36,963 nucleotides of DNA. Origin: Pseudomonadota bacterium. GTDB taxonomy: Bacteria > Pseudomonadota > Alphaproteobacteria > Acetobacterales > Acetobacteraceae. This document shows positions 8,731 through 18,798 of this stretch, in pieces. The stretch spans positions 1-36,963 of the forward strand of contig JAGXAE010000006.1 in assembly GCA_018971725.1 (NCBI GenBank). The letters run 5' to 3'. Position 1 is the first letter of the stretch, and each line of letters opens with the position of its first letter. The notes under the pieces were generated by a model. That model searched no databases and was not told the DNA's origin. It was given only the letters and a program-made list of their open reading frames with translations. The position numbers and the translations under genes are program-made.

Positions 8731-9279
8731 ATGCTTGGCATGTCCGAGACACAAACCAGCGCCAAGTTGCTGCCAATCCTCATCTATCCGGACGCCGTGC
8801 TGCGTAAGCAGGCGCGTCTGGTCACCCGCGCCGACGCCGACGAAGTGCGAGCGCTCGTACCCTCCATGTTCGCCACAATGTACAAGGCGCCGGGAATCGG
8901 TCTCGCCGCCAACCAGATCGGCAGCCTGCTACGGGTGATCGTGGTGGATGTGGCGCCCAAGGAAACGCCAGCCCCGATCGCGCTGATCAACCCCGAGATC
9001 ATCGCCAAATCCGACGAATTGGCCACTCAGGAGGAAGGCTGCCTTTCCATCCCCGACCAATACGCCGAGGTGACACGCCCGGCCCGGGTGAAGGTGCGCT
9101 ACCAGGATGTGCAGGGCGTCAAGAAGGAAATCGACGCGGATGGGCTGCTCTCCGCCTGCTTACAGCACGAGATCGACCATCTGAATGGCGTGCTGTTTGT
9201 GGATTATCTCTCGCCGCTAAAGCGTAACATGCTGCTGCGTAAGCTGGCCAAGGCCGTGAAGGAACAGAAAGCGCGTTGA
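8731..9279 (+). CDS. def: Peptide deformylase
   Basis: GIGLAANQIG, EEGCLSIP, CLQHEIDHLNGVLFVDYLS motifs; start chosen after a ggggag SD (the ORF track begins at 8689; MSETQ at 8740 is also possible). Confidence 0.95.
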   Translation: MLGMSETQTSAKLLPILIYPDAVLRKQARLVTRADADEVRALVPSMFATMYKAPGIGLAANQIGSLLRVIVVDVAPKETPAPIALINPEIIAKSDELATQEEGCLSIPDQYAEVTRPARVKVRYQDVQGVKKEIDADGLLSACLQHEIDHLNGVLFVDYLSPLKRNMLLRKLAKAVKEQKAR

Positions 9280-10196
9280 TGCAGACGCAGTTGAAACTCG
9301 CCGTCATGGGCTCGCCGGATTTCGCCGTTCCAGCACTAAAGACGCTGGTGGCGGCGGGACATGAGGTGGCGGCAGTGTACGCCCAGCCCCCCAAGCCCGC
9401 CGGGCGCGGCCAGAAGGAGCAACCCTGCCCCGTGCATGCCGCAGCGTTGGAGCTTGGCCTGAATGTGCGCACGCCATCCAAGTTGCGCAAAAATGAGGAG
9501 GAGCTGGAATATTTCTGCTCCTTGAACCTGGATGCCGCGGTGGTGGCCGCTTACGGGCTGATTTTGCCGCAGGAATTTCTGGATGCGCCAAAACGCGGCT
9601 GCCTCAACATCCACGGCTCGCTGCTGCCGCGCTGGCGGGGTGCCGCACCCATCCAGGCCGCCATTGCGGCGGGCGATGTGGAAACTGGGATCACCATCAT
9701 GCAGATGGAAGCCGGGCTGGATACCGGCCCCATGCTGCGCCGGGAGGCCCTGCCCATCCGCGCGGAAGACACCTCCGCCGACCTGCACGACCGCTTGGCT
9801 GAGCTGGGTGCAAAACTGATCGTGCAGGAGTTGGCCCATCCCAGCGCGCCGGTCGCACAGAACGACGCGCTCTCCAACTATGCCCCCAAACTCTCGCGCG
9901 AGGATGCGCGGCTGGATTTCCGCCTGCCAGCCGCCGTGCTGGAACGGCGCATCCGCGCCTTTTACCCTTGGCCCGGCGCGCTGAGCCTGCTGGGCGATGT
10001 GGTTATCAAAATCCTCGCCGCCGAGGTGGTGCAGGGCGACGCCATTCCGGGCACGCTGCTGCAAGGCGGCCTCACCATCGCTTGCGGCGAAGGTGCCTTG
10101 CGCGTCACCCGCCTGCAACGCGCCGGCAAGGCCGCGATGAGCGCTGAGGATTTTCTGCGCGGCTACAAGCTGCCCGAGGGAGCGCGGTTTTATTGA
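9279..10196 (+). CDS. fmt: Methionyl-tRNA formyltransferase
   Basis: LAVMGSPDFAVPALKTLVAAGHEVAAVYAQPPKPAGRGQ, NIHGSLLPRWRGAAPIQAAI, GDVETGITIMQMEAGLDTGPML; ATG overlaps the def stop. Confidence 0.97.
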   Translation: MQTQLKLAVMGSPDFAVPALKTLVAAGHEVAAVYAQPPKPAGRGQKEQPCPVHAAALELGLNVRTPSKLRKNEEELEYFCSLNLDAAVVAAYGLILPQEFLDAPKRGCLNIHGSLLPRWRGAAPIQAAIAAGDVETGITIMQMEAGLDTGPMLRREALPIRAEDTSADLHDRLAELGAKLIVQELAHPSAPVAQNDALSNYAPKLSREDARLDFRLPAAVLERRIRAFYPWPGALSLLGDVVIKILAAEVVQGDAIPGTLLQGGLTIACGEGALRVTRLQRAGKAAMSAEDFLRGYKLPEGARFY

Positions 10197-10954
10197 CCCT
10201 TTGGGCCCTGGAAATCGAGTATGATGGCACGCCCTTCATGGGCTGGCAGCGCCAGAAGCACGGCCTCGCCATTCAGCAGGTGATCGAGGAAGCCGCCGCG
10301 CGCATCCGCGGCGGGGCGGAAATTACCGAGGCCGTTTCCGCCGGACGGACGGATGCCGGGGTGCATGCGCTGGCGATGATCGTGCAGATCGAACTGCCGG
10401 ATTTCACGCCCTACCGCATTCGCGAGGCGATGAATTTTCACTTGAAGCCCCACCCCATCGCCGTGCTGCGCTGCTGCCTGGCGCCAGAGGGCTGGAGTGC
10501 CCGCTTCTCCGCCCGGGCACGCAGCTACCGATACGTGATTCTCAACCGACCGCAGCCGCCAACGCTGGAGGTGAACCGCGTCTGGCACGTGAAGGTGAAA
10601 CTGGACGAACACGCCATGCACCGCGCCGCGCAGCTTTTGCTCGGCCACCACGATTTCTCCTCCTTCCGCGCCTCCGCCTGCCAGGCCAAAACCCCCATGC
10701 GCACGCTGGATTTTTGCGCCGTCCGCCGCGAGGGGGAAAAAGTGATCCTAGAGACCAAGGCCCGCAGCTTCCTTCATCATCAGGTCCGCAACATGGTGGG
10801 TAGTTTGAAAATGGTCGGCGAAGGCCATTGGCCAGAAACGCGCATCACCGAGATTCTGGCCGCCAAATCTCGCCCCAAGGCAGGCCAAACCGCCCCCGCC
10901 GAAGGGCTGTATTTCACCGGGGTGGAATATGATCCACCGCTTGAATTGGTTTGA
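10193..10954 (+). CDS. truA: tRNA pseudouridine(38-40) synthase (TTG start overlapping the fmt stop)
   Basis: WALEIEYDGTPFMGWQRQ, SAGRTDAGVHALAMI, SFLHHQVRNMVGSL. Confidence 0.97.
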   Translation: MTLWALEIEYDGTPFMGWQRQKHGLAIQQVIEEAAARIRGGAEITEAVSAGRTDAGVHALAMIVQIELPDFTPYRIREAMNFHLKPHPIAVLRCCLAPEGWSARFSARARSYRYVILNRPQPPTLEVNRVWHVKVKLDEHAMHRAAQLLLGHHDFSSFRASACQAKTPMRTLDFCAVRREGEKVILETKARSFLHHQVRNMVGSLKMVGEGHWPETRITEILAAKSRPKAGQTAPAEGLYFTGVEYDPPLELV

Positions 10955-10992
10955 GCCTCAGCCCAAACTGCCCTGCGCCTGAGGAGTCCCGC

Positions 10993-13900
10993 ATGCCCCA
11001 CGCCGATTTTGTGCATTTGCGCGTCCATTCCGCCTATTCGCTCTCGGAAGGCGCGATTAAGCCCGACAAACTCGCCGGACTGGCGGCGGCGGACAACATG
11101 CCGGCAGTGGCCATCACCGACACCTCCAACATGTTCGGTACACTGGAATTCACCCAATATTGCACCAAATCCGGCGTGCAGCCCATCATCGGCTGCCAGC
11201 TTGGCCTGGCACGCATTGGCATCAATCTGGCGCCGGATTACGTCGTGCTCTTGGCGCAGAACGAGGCAGGTTACGCCAACCTCCAGCGCCTCACCTCGCT
11301 GTCCTTTCTCTCTGGCGATGCCGTTAAACCACAAATCACCCGCGAGCAGCTTTGCGAACATGCGGGTGGCCTGTTCCTGCTTACCGGCGGCGCGCATGGC
11401 CCCATCGGCCGGTTGCTGGCGGAAGGCCAGATGGACGACGCCAATGCCTATCTCTCTATTCTGAAGGAGGCTTTCCCCAAACGCATCGCCATTGAGCTCC
11501 AGCGCCACGGCGAACCGCTGGAAGCCGCCACCGAACCCGGCTTCCTGCAACTGGCGGAAGAGTTCGACCTTCCTCTCGCCGCCACCAACGAATGCTTCTT
11601 CGCCAAACGCGAAATGTACGAGGCGCATGACGCGCTGCTCTGCATTGCCGATGGCCGCGTGCTGGCGGAAAAAGACCGCCGCCGCGTCACGCCCGAACAC
11701 TGGTTCAAACCCGCCGCGATGATGCGGGAGCTTTTCAAAGATCTGCCCGACGCCTGCGACAATACCATCGCCATCGCGCAAAGCTGCGCGGTGATGACTA
11801 CCACGCGCAAACCCCTGCTGCCGCGCTGCCCGAAAGTGCGCGCCGGCGCCACGGAAGCGGAAACCTTGCGTGCGTTATCGGAGGAAGGTTTGCGCGCCCG
11901 CCTCGCCTTCGAAAATATCGAGGGCGACGCGCAAAAGGAATATTGGGAACGGCTGGAATTCGAAATCGGCATCATCATCCAGATGGGCTTCCCCGGCTAC
12001 TTCCTCATCGTGGCGGATTTCATTCAGTGGTCGAAGGACCATAACATTCCCGTCGGCCCTGGGCGCGGTTCGGGGGCCGGTTCGCTCGTCGCATGGGCGC
12101 TGCGAATCACGGACCTCAACCCGCTGCGCTACGCCCTGCTGTTCGAGCGCTTCTTGAATCCCGAACGCGTTTCCATGCCGGATTTCGATATCGATTTCTG
12201 CCAGGAGCGGCGCGATGAAGTCATCAAATACGTAGTGCGGGAATATGGCTCGGACCAGGTCGCGCAGATCATCACCTTCGGTAAGCTGCAAGCCCGCGCC
12301 GCGGTGCGCGATGTGGGCCGCGTGCTCGGCCTGCCCTATGGCCAGGTGAACAAGGTGGCGGAGCTCATCCCCAACAACCCGGCCAAGCCAGTGACGCTGA
12401 AGGAAGCCATAGAGGGCGAGGTGAAACTTCGCGAGATGCGCGATTCCGATGAAAGTCTGGCTCGCCTTATGGAAATCGCCCAGCAGATCGAGGGCCTGTA
12501 CCGCCACGCCTCCACCCATGCGGCGGGTGTCGTTATCGGGGACCGCGAGCTGGTGAAGCTGGTGCCACTTTATAAAGATCCGCGCTCGGATCTTCTCGTC
12601 ACCCAATATTCGATGAAATATGTCGAGCAGGTCGGACTGGTGAAGTTCGACTTCCTCGGCCTCACCACCCTCACCATCATCGACCGCGCACTGAAATTCC
12701 TGCAAGGCCAGGGCATCACGCTGGATATTTCGAAAATCCCGCTGGACGACACGAAAACCTACGAGATGATCAGCCGGGGCGATACCGCCGGCGTGTTCAC
12801 CTTCGAAACCAATACATTCCGCGGCGCATTGTTGCAGATGCGGCCGGACAGGTTTGAGGATCTCGTCGCCGCCCAGGCGCTCTGCCGCCCCGGCCCGATG
12901 GCGAACATCCCGGATTATTGCGAGCGCAAGCGCGGCGCGAAATGGGAAGCGCCAGACCCCTCCATCCATCACATCCTTGAAGAAACCAACGGCATCATCG
13001 TCTATCAGGAACAGGTGATGCAGATCGCCCAGGTGATGGCGGGCTACACGCTGGCCGGGGCGGATTTGCTGCGTCGTGCCATGGGCAAGAAAATCCGCGC
13101 GGAGATGGACACGCAGCGCGAAATTTTCCTGAAAGGCGCTTTGGAAAAAGGCTTTACCGCCGAAAAGGCCAACGAGATTTTCGACCTGATGGCGAAGTTC
13201 GCTGATTACGGCTTCAACAAATCCCACGCGGCGGCCTATGCGCTGGTCTCCTACCAAACCGCTTATCTGCGCGCCAATCACCCCGTCGCATTCCTTGCCG
13301 CCTGCATGTCGCTTTCCATCGCCAACACGGACAAAGTGGCGCTACTGCGCGCGGACGCCATGCGCAATGGCATCAAAGTTCTACCCCCTGACGTGAACAA
13401 ATCCGGCGCGGATTTCATGGTGGAATTACAGGAGGACGGCTCTTACGCCATCCGTTTCGCGCTGGGCGCCATCAAGCGCATCGGCATGGGCGCGATGGAC
13501 GAGCTGGTGAAGGCCCGGGGCGGCAAACCCTTCCGCGACATCGACGATTTCGCGGCGCGCATCGACCCGAAAACCCTCACCCGCGCGCAGATCGAAATTC
13601 TGGCGAAAGCCGGCGCCTTCGAATGCCTGGACAACAACCGCGCGCGCATTTTCAACGCGGCCGAGGCCATCATGCGCACGGCCCAAACCGGACTTGCCGA
13701 GCGGGAAAGCGGGCAGATCGGCCTGTTCGGCGGCGGCGAGCCGGAAAAAATCCGCCTGCCCCAAGGGCCGGACTGGCCGGAGACCGAGCGCCTCGCCTTC
13801 GAGGCCGAGGCCATCGGCTTCCACATCTCCGCCCACCCGCTGGACATGTACGCCCAGGCGCTGAAGCGGCTAGACGTCACCCCTTCCGCTTCCGTTCAAC

Positions 13901-14403
13901 GCAAGGCCGAATCCGGCGCCACGAGGGTCAAGCTGGCGGGCACCGTGGGTGCGAAGAAGGAACGCACCACCCGCACTGGCAGCCGCATGATGTGGCTCAC
14001 CTTGTCGGATATTCAGGGCAGCATCGAGGTCACGCTGTTCTCCGAAGTGCTAAACCGCTCCCGCGAGATCCTGCAGGAAGGCACCGCTCTGCTCGTTACG
14101 GCGGATGCGAAGGTCGACGGTGAATCATTGCGCATCACGGCGTCAGACATTGTATTGCTTGATGATGCCGCGCGCGAGGCCGGGGCTGGCCTGAAAATCT
14201 GGCTGGACCGCGAGGACGCCGTGCCGTCCTTGAAGGCTTTGTTCGACCGCGAGGGACGCGGCAAGGGCCGCATCATCCTGGTGCCCAAAACCGGCACCGA
14301 AAGACGGCTGGAACTGCGCCTGCCCGGTGGCTTCAATGTTTCCCCGCGCTTGGCGCAAGCCGCCAAGCTGGTGCCGGGTGTAGAATTGGTCGAGGACGCC
14401 TGA
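10993..14403 (+). CDS. dnaE: DNA polymerase III subunit alpha
   Basis: PHP domain VHLRVHSAYSLSEGAIK; GPGRGSGAGSLVAWALRITDLNPL; PDFDIDFCQERRDEVIKYV; HASTHAAGVVIGD; YQEQVMQIAQVMAGY; FNKSHAAAYALVSYQTAYL. Confidence 0.98.
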   Translation: MPHADFVHLRVHSAYSLSEGAIKPDKLAGLAAADNMPAVAITDTSNMFGTLEFTQYCTKSGVQPIIGCQLGLARIGINLAPDYVVLLAQNEAGYANLQRLTSLSFLSGDAVKPQITREQLCEHAGGLFLLTGGAHGPIGRLLAEGQMDDANAYLSILKEAFPKRIAIELQRHGEPLEAATEPGFLQLAEEFDLPLAATNECFFAKREMYEAHDALLCIADGRVLAEKDRRRVTPEHWFKPAAMMRELFKDLPDACDNTIAIAQSCAVMTTTRKPLLPRCPKVRAGATEAETLRALSEEGLRARLAFENIEGDAQKEYWERLEFEIGIIIQMGFPGYFLIVADFIQWSKDHNIPVGPGRGSGAGSLVAWALRITDLNPLRYALLFERFLNPERVSMPDFDIDFCQERRDEVIKYVVREYGSDQVAQIITFGKLQARAAVRDVGRVLGLPYGQVNKVAELIPNNPAKPVTLKEAIEGEVKLREMRDSDESLARLMEIAQQIEGLYRHASTHAAGVVIGDRELVKLVPLYKDPRSDLLVTQYSMKYVEQVGLVKFDFLGLTTLTIIDRALKFLQGQGITLDISKIPLDDTKTYEMISRGDTAGVFTFETNTFRGALLQMRPDRFEDLVAAQALCRPGPMANIPDYCERKRGAKWEAPDPSIHHILEETNGIIVYQEQVMQIAQVMAGYTLAGADLLRRAMGKKIRAEMDTQREIFLKGALEKGFTAEKANEIFDLMAKFADYGFNKSHAAAYALVSYQTAYLRANHPVAFLAACMSLSIANTDKVALLRADAMRNGIKVLPPDVNKSGADFMVELQEDGSYAIRFALGAIKRIGMGAMDELVKARGGKPFRDIDDFAARIDPKTLTRAQIEILAKAGAFECLDNNRARIFNAAEAIMRTAQTGLAERESGQIGLFGGGEPEKIRLPQGPDWPETERLAFEAEAIGFHISAHPLDMYAQALKRLDVTPSASVQRKAESGATRVKLAGTVGAKKERTTRTGSRMMWLTLSDIQGSIEVTLFSEVLNRSREILQEGTALLVTADAKVDGESLRITASDIVLLDDAAREAGAGLKIWLDREDAVPSLKALFDREGRGKGRIILVPKTGTERRLELRLPGGFNVSPRLAQAAKLVPGVELVEDA

Positions 14404-14511
14404 GCCGCCGCCCTCCTTACCCGGTTTTTATGTGAAATTACCCCGCTCTCGCCAGCACCTCTTCTTTAAGCTAAAATAAATCGCCTAAATAAAAATCATA
14501 AGAGGTGAGAA

Positions 14512-15003
14512 ATGCCGCGCTACCTGCCCAAACAGGGCGCTTCCAAGAAAGCGCCGGATACTGTGGTGCCTTGGCTTCAACGCTTTAATCCTTTGAAAAT
14601 AAAAACTGTTTCCGCTCCCGCGCCAGACCCCAGGCTGGTGCAGGGGGGTATGCCCGGGCTCTCATATCTGGTGGCGATTATCGCGGCGGCGGGGCTGGTT
14701 GTCTGCGCACATATGAACAACGCCGCACCCAACCCTGGCGACGGCTTCGTCTTGCGTGCCGCAAGCCCGATTTCCCCGCCCATCGCCGCCCAGGCGCTCA
14801 ACACCGTGCTCGCCGCTTCCGGCCCCGCCTGCGCCTTGACGCCCGGCGGACAAAACGCCAGCTCCCGCCTCGCGGTTCTCGCGCACCGGCCAGATGGCGT
14901 GGTGCTTAGCTTGGCCGGCGCGTACGAAGCCGCACCCCATGCCTGCCCAACGGACACCCCGCTCCTCGTCTCGCAGGCCGATTACGAAACCCTCAGGAAC
15001 TAG
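14512..15003 (+). CDS. Hypothetical protein with a single predicted transmembrane segment
   Basis: 163 aa ORF with SD aggtgag just upstream; hydrophobic segment LSYLVAIIAAAGLVVCAH; two downstream cysteines (PACAL, HACPT); no family recognised. Confidence 0.6.
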   Translation: MPRYLPKQGASKKAPDTVVPWLQRFNPLKIKTVSAPAPDPRLVQGGMPGLSYLVAIIAAAGLVVCAHMNNAAPNPGDGFVLRAASPISPPIAAQALNTVLAASGPACALTPGGQNASSRLAVLAHRPDGVVLSLAGAYEAAPHACPTDTPLLVSQADYETLRN

Positions 15004-15067
15004 CGGCCACACAAGCTTGACGCTCGCCCGCTTGGCGCGATGATAGCACCGCCTTCAGGAGCTTATC

Positions 15068-17266
15068 ATGGCCTGCCTTTCCCGCCGCGCGCTGCTTGCA
15101 GCCTCCACCGCCTTGGCTGCATGCGGGACCGCACGCGCCGCCAGCCGCCCCGCCGGGCCGCACCCCATCCGCATCGACGGCGGCCCGCCCAAAGCGCCAG
15201 TCAGGCCGGTGCGGGAGATGTATTACGGCCAGCTCGTCACCGACCCGTACCGCTGGATGGAGTCCGAGGATGCCGAATGGCGCGCCTATGTCCGCGCCGA
15301 GGGCGATTACGCCAGGGCCGTGCTGGACAAAATTCCCGGACGGGACAAGCTCGCCGCCGCCATCGATAAAAATTCGAAGGCCGTCACCTCCGTGGACATG
15401 CTGCAAATCGCCGGGCCGCATATCTTCACCCAGCGCCGCCCACCCGATGCGGACATCGGCCGGCTTTATGTGCGGGATGGCCTCTCCGGCACAGACAGAC
15501 TCCTCATCGATCCAGAACATTTTTCCGAACCCGGCACCCATGCGGCGCTGGATTGGTGGGCGGCCTCGCCGGACGGCGCCTCGGTCGCCTTCGGCATCTC
15601 CCAGGGTGGCTCAGAACATTCCGTGCTACACGTGCTGGCCACCGCCACCGGCGCAGTCTCACCCCTGGCCATCACCCGCACGGACGACGCCAACCCAAGC
15701 TGGCTGCCGGATAGCTCCGGCTTCTTCTACAACCGCTATCAGGATGTGCCCGCGGACAATCTGCATTACGAGGAAAACTCCAGCGCCTGGCTGCATCTTC
15801 TGGGCAGCGACCCGGCACGGGACATACGCCTGATCGGCCCGGGCATCGAAAACGGTATCCCCCTCACGCCGATCGACGAACCCGCGATTGTCGCCACTCC
15901 CGGCTCGGACATCCTCATCGCCCAAATCTCCTCGGGCGTGCAGAACGAGGTCTCGCTGTTCATGGCCAGCCTGCAGGATACGCTCGCGGGCAAGCCGGCA
16001 TGGACCCGCATTTGCGGCCCGGCTGACCAGGTGACGGATTTTACCGTGCGGGGCACGGAAATTTTCCTGCTCACACATAAGCACGCTTCGCATTACCGCG
16101 TGCTGAAGATGTCCGCCGGCAACCCACAACTCTTCACAGCAAAGATGGTGGTGCCACAAAGCCGCGCCATCATCCAAACGCTCGCCGCGGCGCAAGACGG
16201 GATTTACCTGCTGGACCTTGACGCCGGATTGGGACGGCTGCGCCGGCTTGGGATGGACGGCAAGGTGACCGAACTCAAACTGCCCTTTGCCGGCGCCATT
16301 GATACGGACAGCTTCTACGCCGATACGCTGCACGCAGGCGCATGGTTTCAGCTGCAAGGCTGGGTCCGCCCGCCGGTGATCTGCCAGGCGCATGCTGATG
16401 GCCGCGTGAGCGAAACCAATCTCGCCCCACAGCCGGATATCGATGTAGCGCCCTATACGTCAAAGGAAATCCTCGCTCCGGCGCGAGATGGCGCGCGCGT
16501 GCCGCTATCCGTCATCTACCGCAAGGGGCTGCAGCGCAACGGCAACGCCACGCTGCTGATGGAAGCCTATGGCGCTTACGGCATCACGCTCGATCCCAGT
16601 TTCATGGCGCGCTGGCTGCCGTTTCTGGATGAGGGCGCGGTGTTCGCCGTGGCGCATGTGCGCGGCGGCGGAGAGCTGGGCGAGGATTGGCACCTCGCGG
16701 GGCAGAAAGCCGCCAAATACCATAGCTGGCAGGATGCCGAAGACTGCGCCCTGCATCTCATCCGCCTGGGCTACACCTCGCATCGCAGCCTCGGGGTGGT
16801 GGGCGGCTCGGCCGGCGGCATCACCGTGGGGCGGCTGATGACGGAGCGGCCAGAACTTGCCGCCGTGGTCGTATCCCTGGTCGGCGTATCAGACCCGCTG
16901 CGCAGCGAGTTCTCGCCCAACGGCCCGCCAAATATTCCTGAATTCGGCAGCGTGAAAACCGAACGCGGTTTTCACGACCTGTTCGCGATGGATGCTTACC
17001 AGCATGTGCATAACGGAGTGGACTATCCCTCGGTGCTGCTCACCACCGGGCTGCACGACCCGCGTGTCTCACCCTGGGAAGCCACCAAAATGACCGCGCG
17101 GCTGCAGGCCGCCACCGCCAGCAAAAACCCCGTGCTGCTGCGGGTGGAGGCCGATGCCGGGCATGGCTTCGGCTCAACCCGCGCCCAACGCGTTCAGGAA
17201 ACCACCGACGTCATGGCCTTCACCCTCTGGCGTACCGGCCATGCGGGCTTTCAGCCGCCGGGCTGA
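15068..17266 (+). CDS. Prolyl oligopeptidase family (S9A) serine peptidase, exported
   Basis: YYGQLVTDPYRWMES; catalytic GGSAGGITVGRLM, GLHDPRVSPWEATKM, EADAGHGFG; N-terminal signal MACLSRRALLAASTALAACG. Confidence 0.94.
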   Translation: MACLSRRALLAASTALAACGTARAASRPAGPHPIRIDGGPPKAPVRPVREMYYGQLVTDPYRWMESEDAEWRAYVRAEGDYARAVLDKIPGRDKLAAAIDKNSKAVTSVDMLQIAGPHIFTQRRPPDADIGRLYVRDGLSGTDRLLIDPEHFSEPGTHAALDWWAASPDGASVAFGISQGGSEHSVLHVLATATGAVSPLAITRTDDANPSWLPDSSGFFYNRYQDVPADNLHYEENSSAWLHLLGSDPARDIRLIGPGIENGIPLTPIDEPAIVATPGSDILIAQISSGVQNEVSLFMASLQDTLAGKPAWTRICGPADQVTDFTVRGTEIFLLTHKHASHYRVLKMSAGNPQLFTAKMVVPQSRAIIQTLAAAQDGIYLLDLDAGLGRLRRLGMDGKVTELKLPFAGAIDTDSFYADTLHAGAWFQLQGWVRPPVICQAHADGRVSETNLAPQPDIDVAPYTSKEILAPARDGARVPLSVIYRKGLQRNGNATLLMEAYGAYGITLDPSFMARWLPFLDEGAVFAVAHVRGGGELGEDWHLAGQKAAKYHSWQDAEDCALHLIRLGYTSHRSLGVVGGSAGGITVGRLMTERPELAAVVVSLVGVSDPLRSEFSPNGPPNIPEFGSVKTERGFHDLFAMDAYQHVHNGVDYPSVLLTTGLHDPRVSPWEATKMTARLQAATASKNPVLLRVEADAGHGFGSTRAQRVQETTDVMAFTLWRTGHAGFQPPG

Positions 17267-17268
17267 AA
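17249..17268. other. Hairpin (TTTCAGCC-GCCG-GGCTGAAA) overlapping the S9 peptidase stop codon
   Basis: Perfect 8-bp stem, 4-nt loop; no T tract; lies at the convergent 3' ends of the peptidase and ClC genes. Confidence 0.5.
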
Positions 17269-17346
17269 CGGGCTGAGCAACCCGACCAGCAGCGTCTTGC
17301 TATTATCCACGAAGCTTTCGGTTTCGGAATAAAATGCTGTGAACCG

Positions 17347-18675
17347 TCACGCCGGCTCGTCCTGCCCGCCGGGGCGGCGCAGCGTTATGTGCTGCTGCTG
17401 CAAAAATCCGTGCGCGAGTTCGTGGTAGAGCGGGCGCGGACAGACCAGACGCGAGGTGCCAAGCCCCAGCATCGCCGCCACCATCACCGGAATGGCGGCG
17501 CCGGTGTTGCCTGTCATCTCCAGGATGATCACGAAGGCCGTCATCGGCGCCTGCACCACGCCGGCGAAATAACCGGCCATGCCCAGCATCGCGCCGAGGC
17601 TGGCCGCGTGGCCGCCGGCACCCGCGATCCACGCCCCAAGCCCAGCGCCGACAGATAGCGACGGCGCGAATATGCCGCCTGGCATGCCGGAAATGGCGGT
17701 AATCAGCGTGGTCAGGAACTTCGCCGGCCAGAAATACCAGTGCGGGGCAACGCCTTCCACCGCCGCGCGGGCAGTCTGGTAGCCGGTACCGAAACTATCG
17801 CCTTTGGTGACAATACCGATCCCCGCGACAAGCAATCCACAACAAAACGGATAGATCAGCCGACGGAATTTCGGATTGGCAGACATCCAGCCCCGCGCCC
17901 AGGCGCTGAGATCCATCATCAGTCGGCTGAACAACCCGCCCAGAAGCCCGCCTGCCGAGCCGCAAAAGGCCGTGAGCACCCAGCCGCCCAGGCCCCGCAC
18001 CGCCGCGTCGCTGCTGCCGAAATAGGTATAGTCGCCGGTAAGCCCCAGCGAGACGAGACCGCCGATGATCACGGTGGTCAGCACCAGGCCATTGGTTTTT
18101 ACCTCGAAGCTGCGGCTCATCTCCTCGATGGCGAACACCACGCCGGCCAACGGCGCGTTAAACGCCGCGGCGATACCAGCGGCGGAGCCCGCCAGGATCA
18201 ACCCACGCTCATTTTGCAGCCCGCGCATCCGCGCCACTTGCAGCATAATCGTGGCCCCCACCTGCACGGTCGGGCCTTCGCGCCCCACAGAGGCGCCGCA
18301 AAGCAGCCCCACCACCGTCAGCCCGATCTTGGCGAAGCATAACCGCACCGAAAGCAGCCGGCGGCGGGCGACACCGCGGGGCAATTGCCGCGCCGCGATG
18401 GCCTGCGGAATGCCACTGCCTTGCGAACCCGGAAACACGCTGGCCGCCGCCCAGGCACAAAAAAGAAAACCAAGCGGCGTGATGATCAACGGCAACGCCC
18501 AAAACTTATGCGTGGCATGGAAGAATATTTGCTCTGCGCCATCTGCGGCCTGGGCGAACAACACGCTCACCGCGCCCACCGCCACCGCTCCGCTCCAAAA
18601 CGCCACGCGCCGCCGCCAGATCCGACTCGCCAAGCGCGGCAAATGCCGCACCGGCGTCTTCAACCTGCTTTTCAA
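17347..18675 (-). CDS. ClC-family chloride channel/transporter
   Basis: Signature motifs GSGIPQ, GREGPTVQVGA and GGIFAPSLSVGAGLGAW. Confidence 0.95.
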   Translation of the reverse strand: MKSRLKTPVRHLPRLASRIWRRRVAFWSGAVAVGAVSVLFAQAADGAEQIFFHATHKFWALPLIITPLGFLFCAWAAASVFPGSQGSGIPQAIAARQLPRGVARRRLLSVRLCFAKIGLTVVGLLCGASVGREGPTVQVGATIMLQVARMRGLQNERGLILAGSAAGIAAAFNAPLAGVVFAIEEMSRSFEVKTNGLVLTTVIIGGLVSLGLTGDYTYFGSSDAAVRGLGGWVLTAFCGSAGGLLGGLFSRLMMDLSAWARGWMSANPKFRRLIYPFCCGLLVAGIGIVTKGDSFGTGYQTARAAVEGVAPHWYFWPAKFLTTLITAISGMPGGIFAPSLSVGAGLGAWIAGAGGHAASLGAMLGMAGYFAGVVQAPMTAFVIILEMTGNTGAAIPVMVAAMLGLGTSRLVCPRPLYHELAHGFLQQQHITLRRPGGQDEPA

Positions 18676-18723
18676 ACCCCTTGCCTCCTGTGCCCAACGC
18701 CGCTAGTAACCCGGCACGGATAT

Positions 18724-18798
18724 GGGCACTTAGCTCAGCGGTAGAGCATCACCTTGACATGGTGGGGGTCACAGGTTCAATCCCTGTAGTGCCCACCA
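18724..18798 (+). tRNA. tRNA-Val(GAC)
   Basis: GGGCACT...AGTGCCC acceptor with encoded CCA; anticodon arm CACC-TTGACAT-GGTG; T-arm acaggTTCAAtccctgt. Confidence 0.97.

Noticed and set aside
11875-13281. 468-aa minus-strand ORF antisense to dnaE
   Set aside because: Histidine/glycine-rich shadow ORF caused by high GC and codon bias of dnaE; no recognisable domain.
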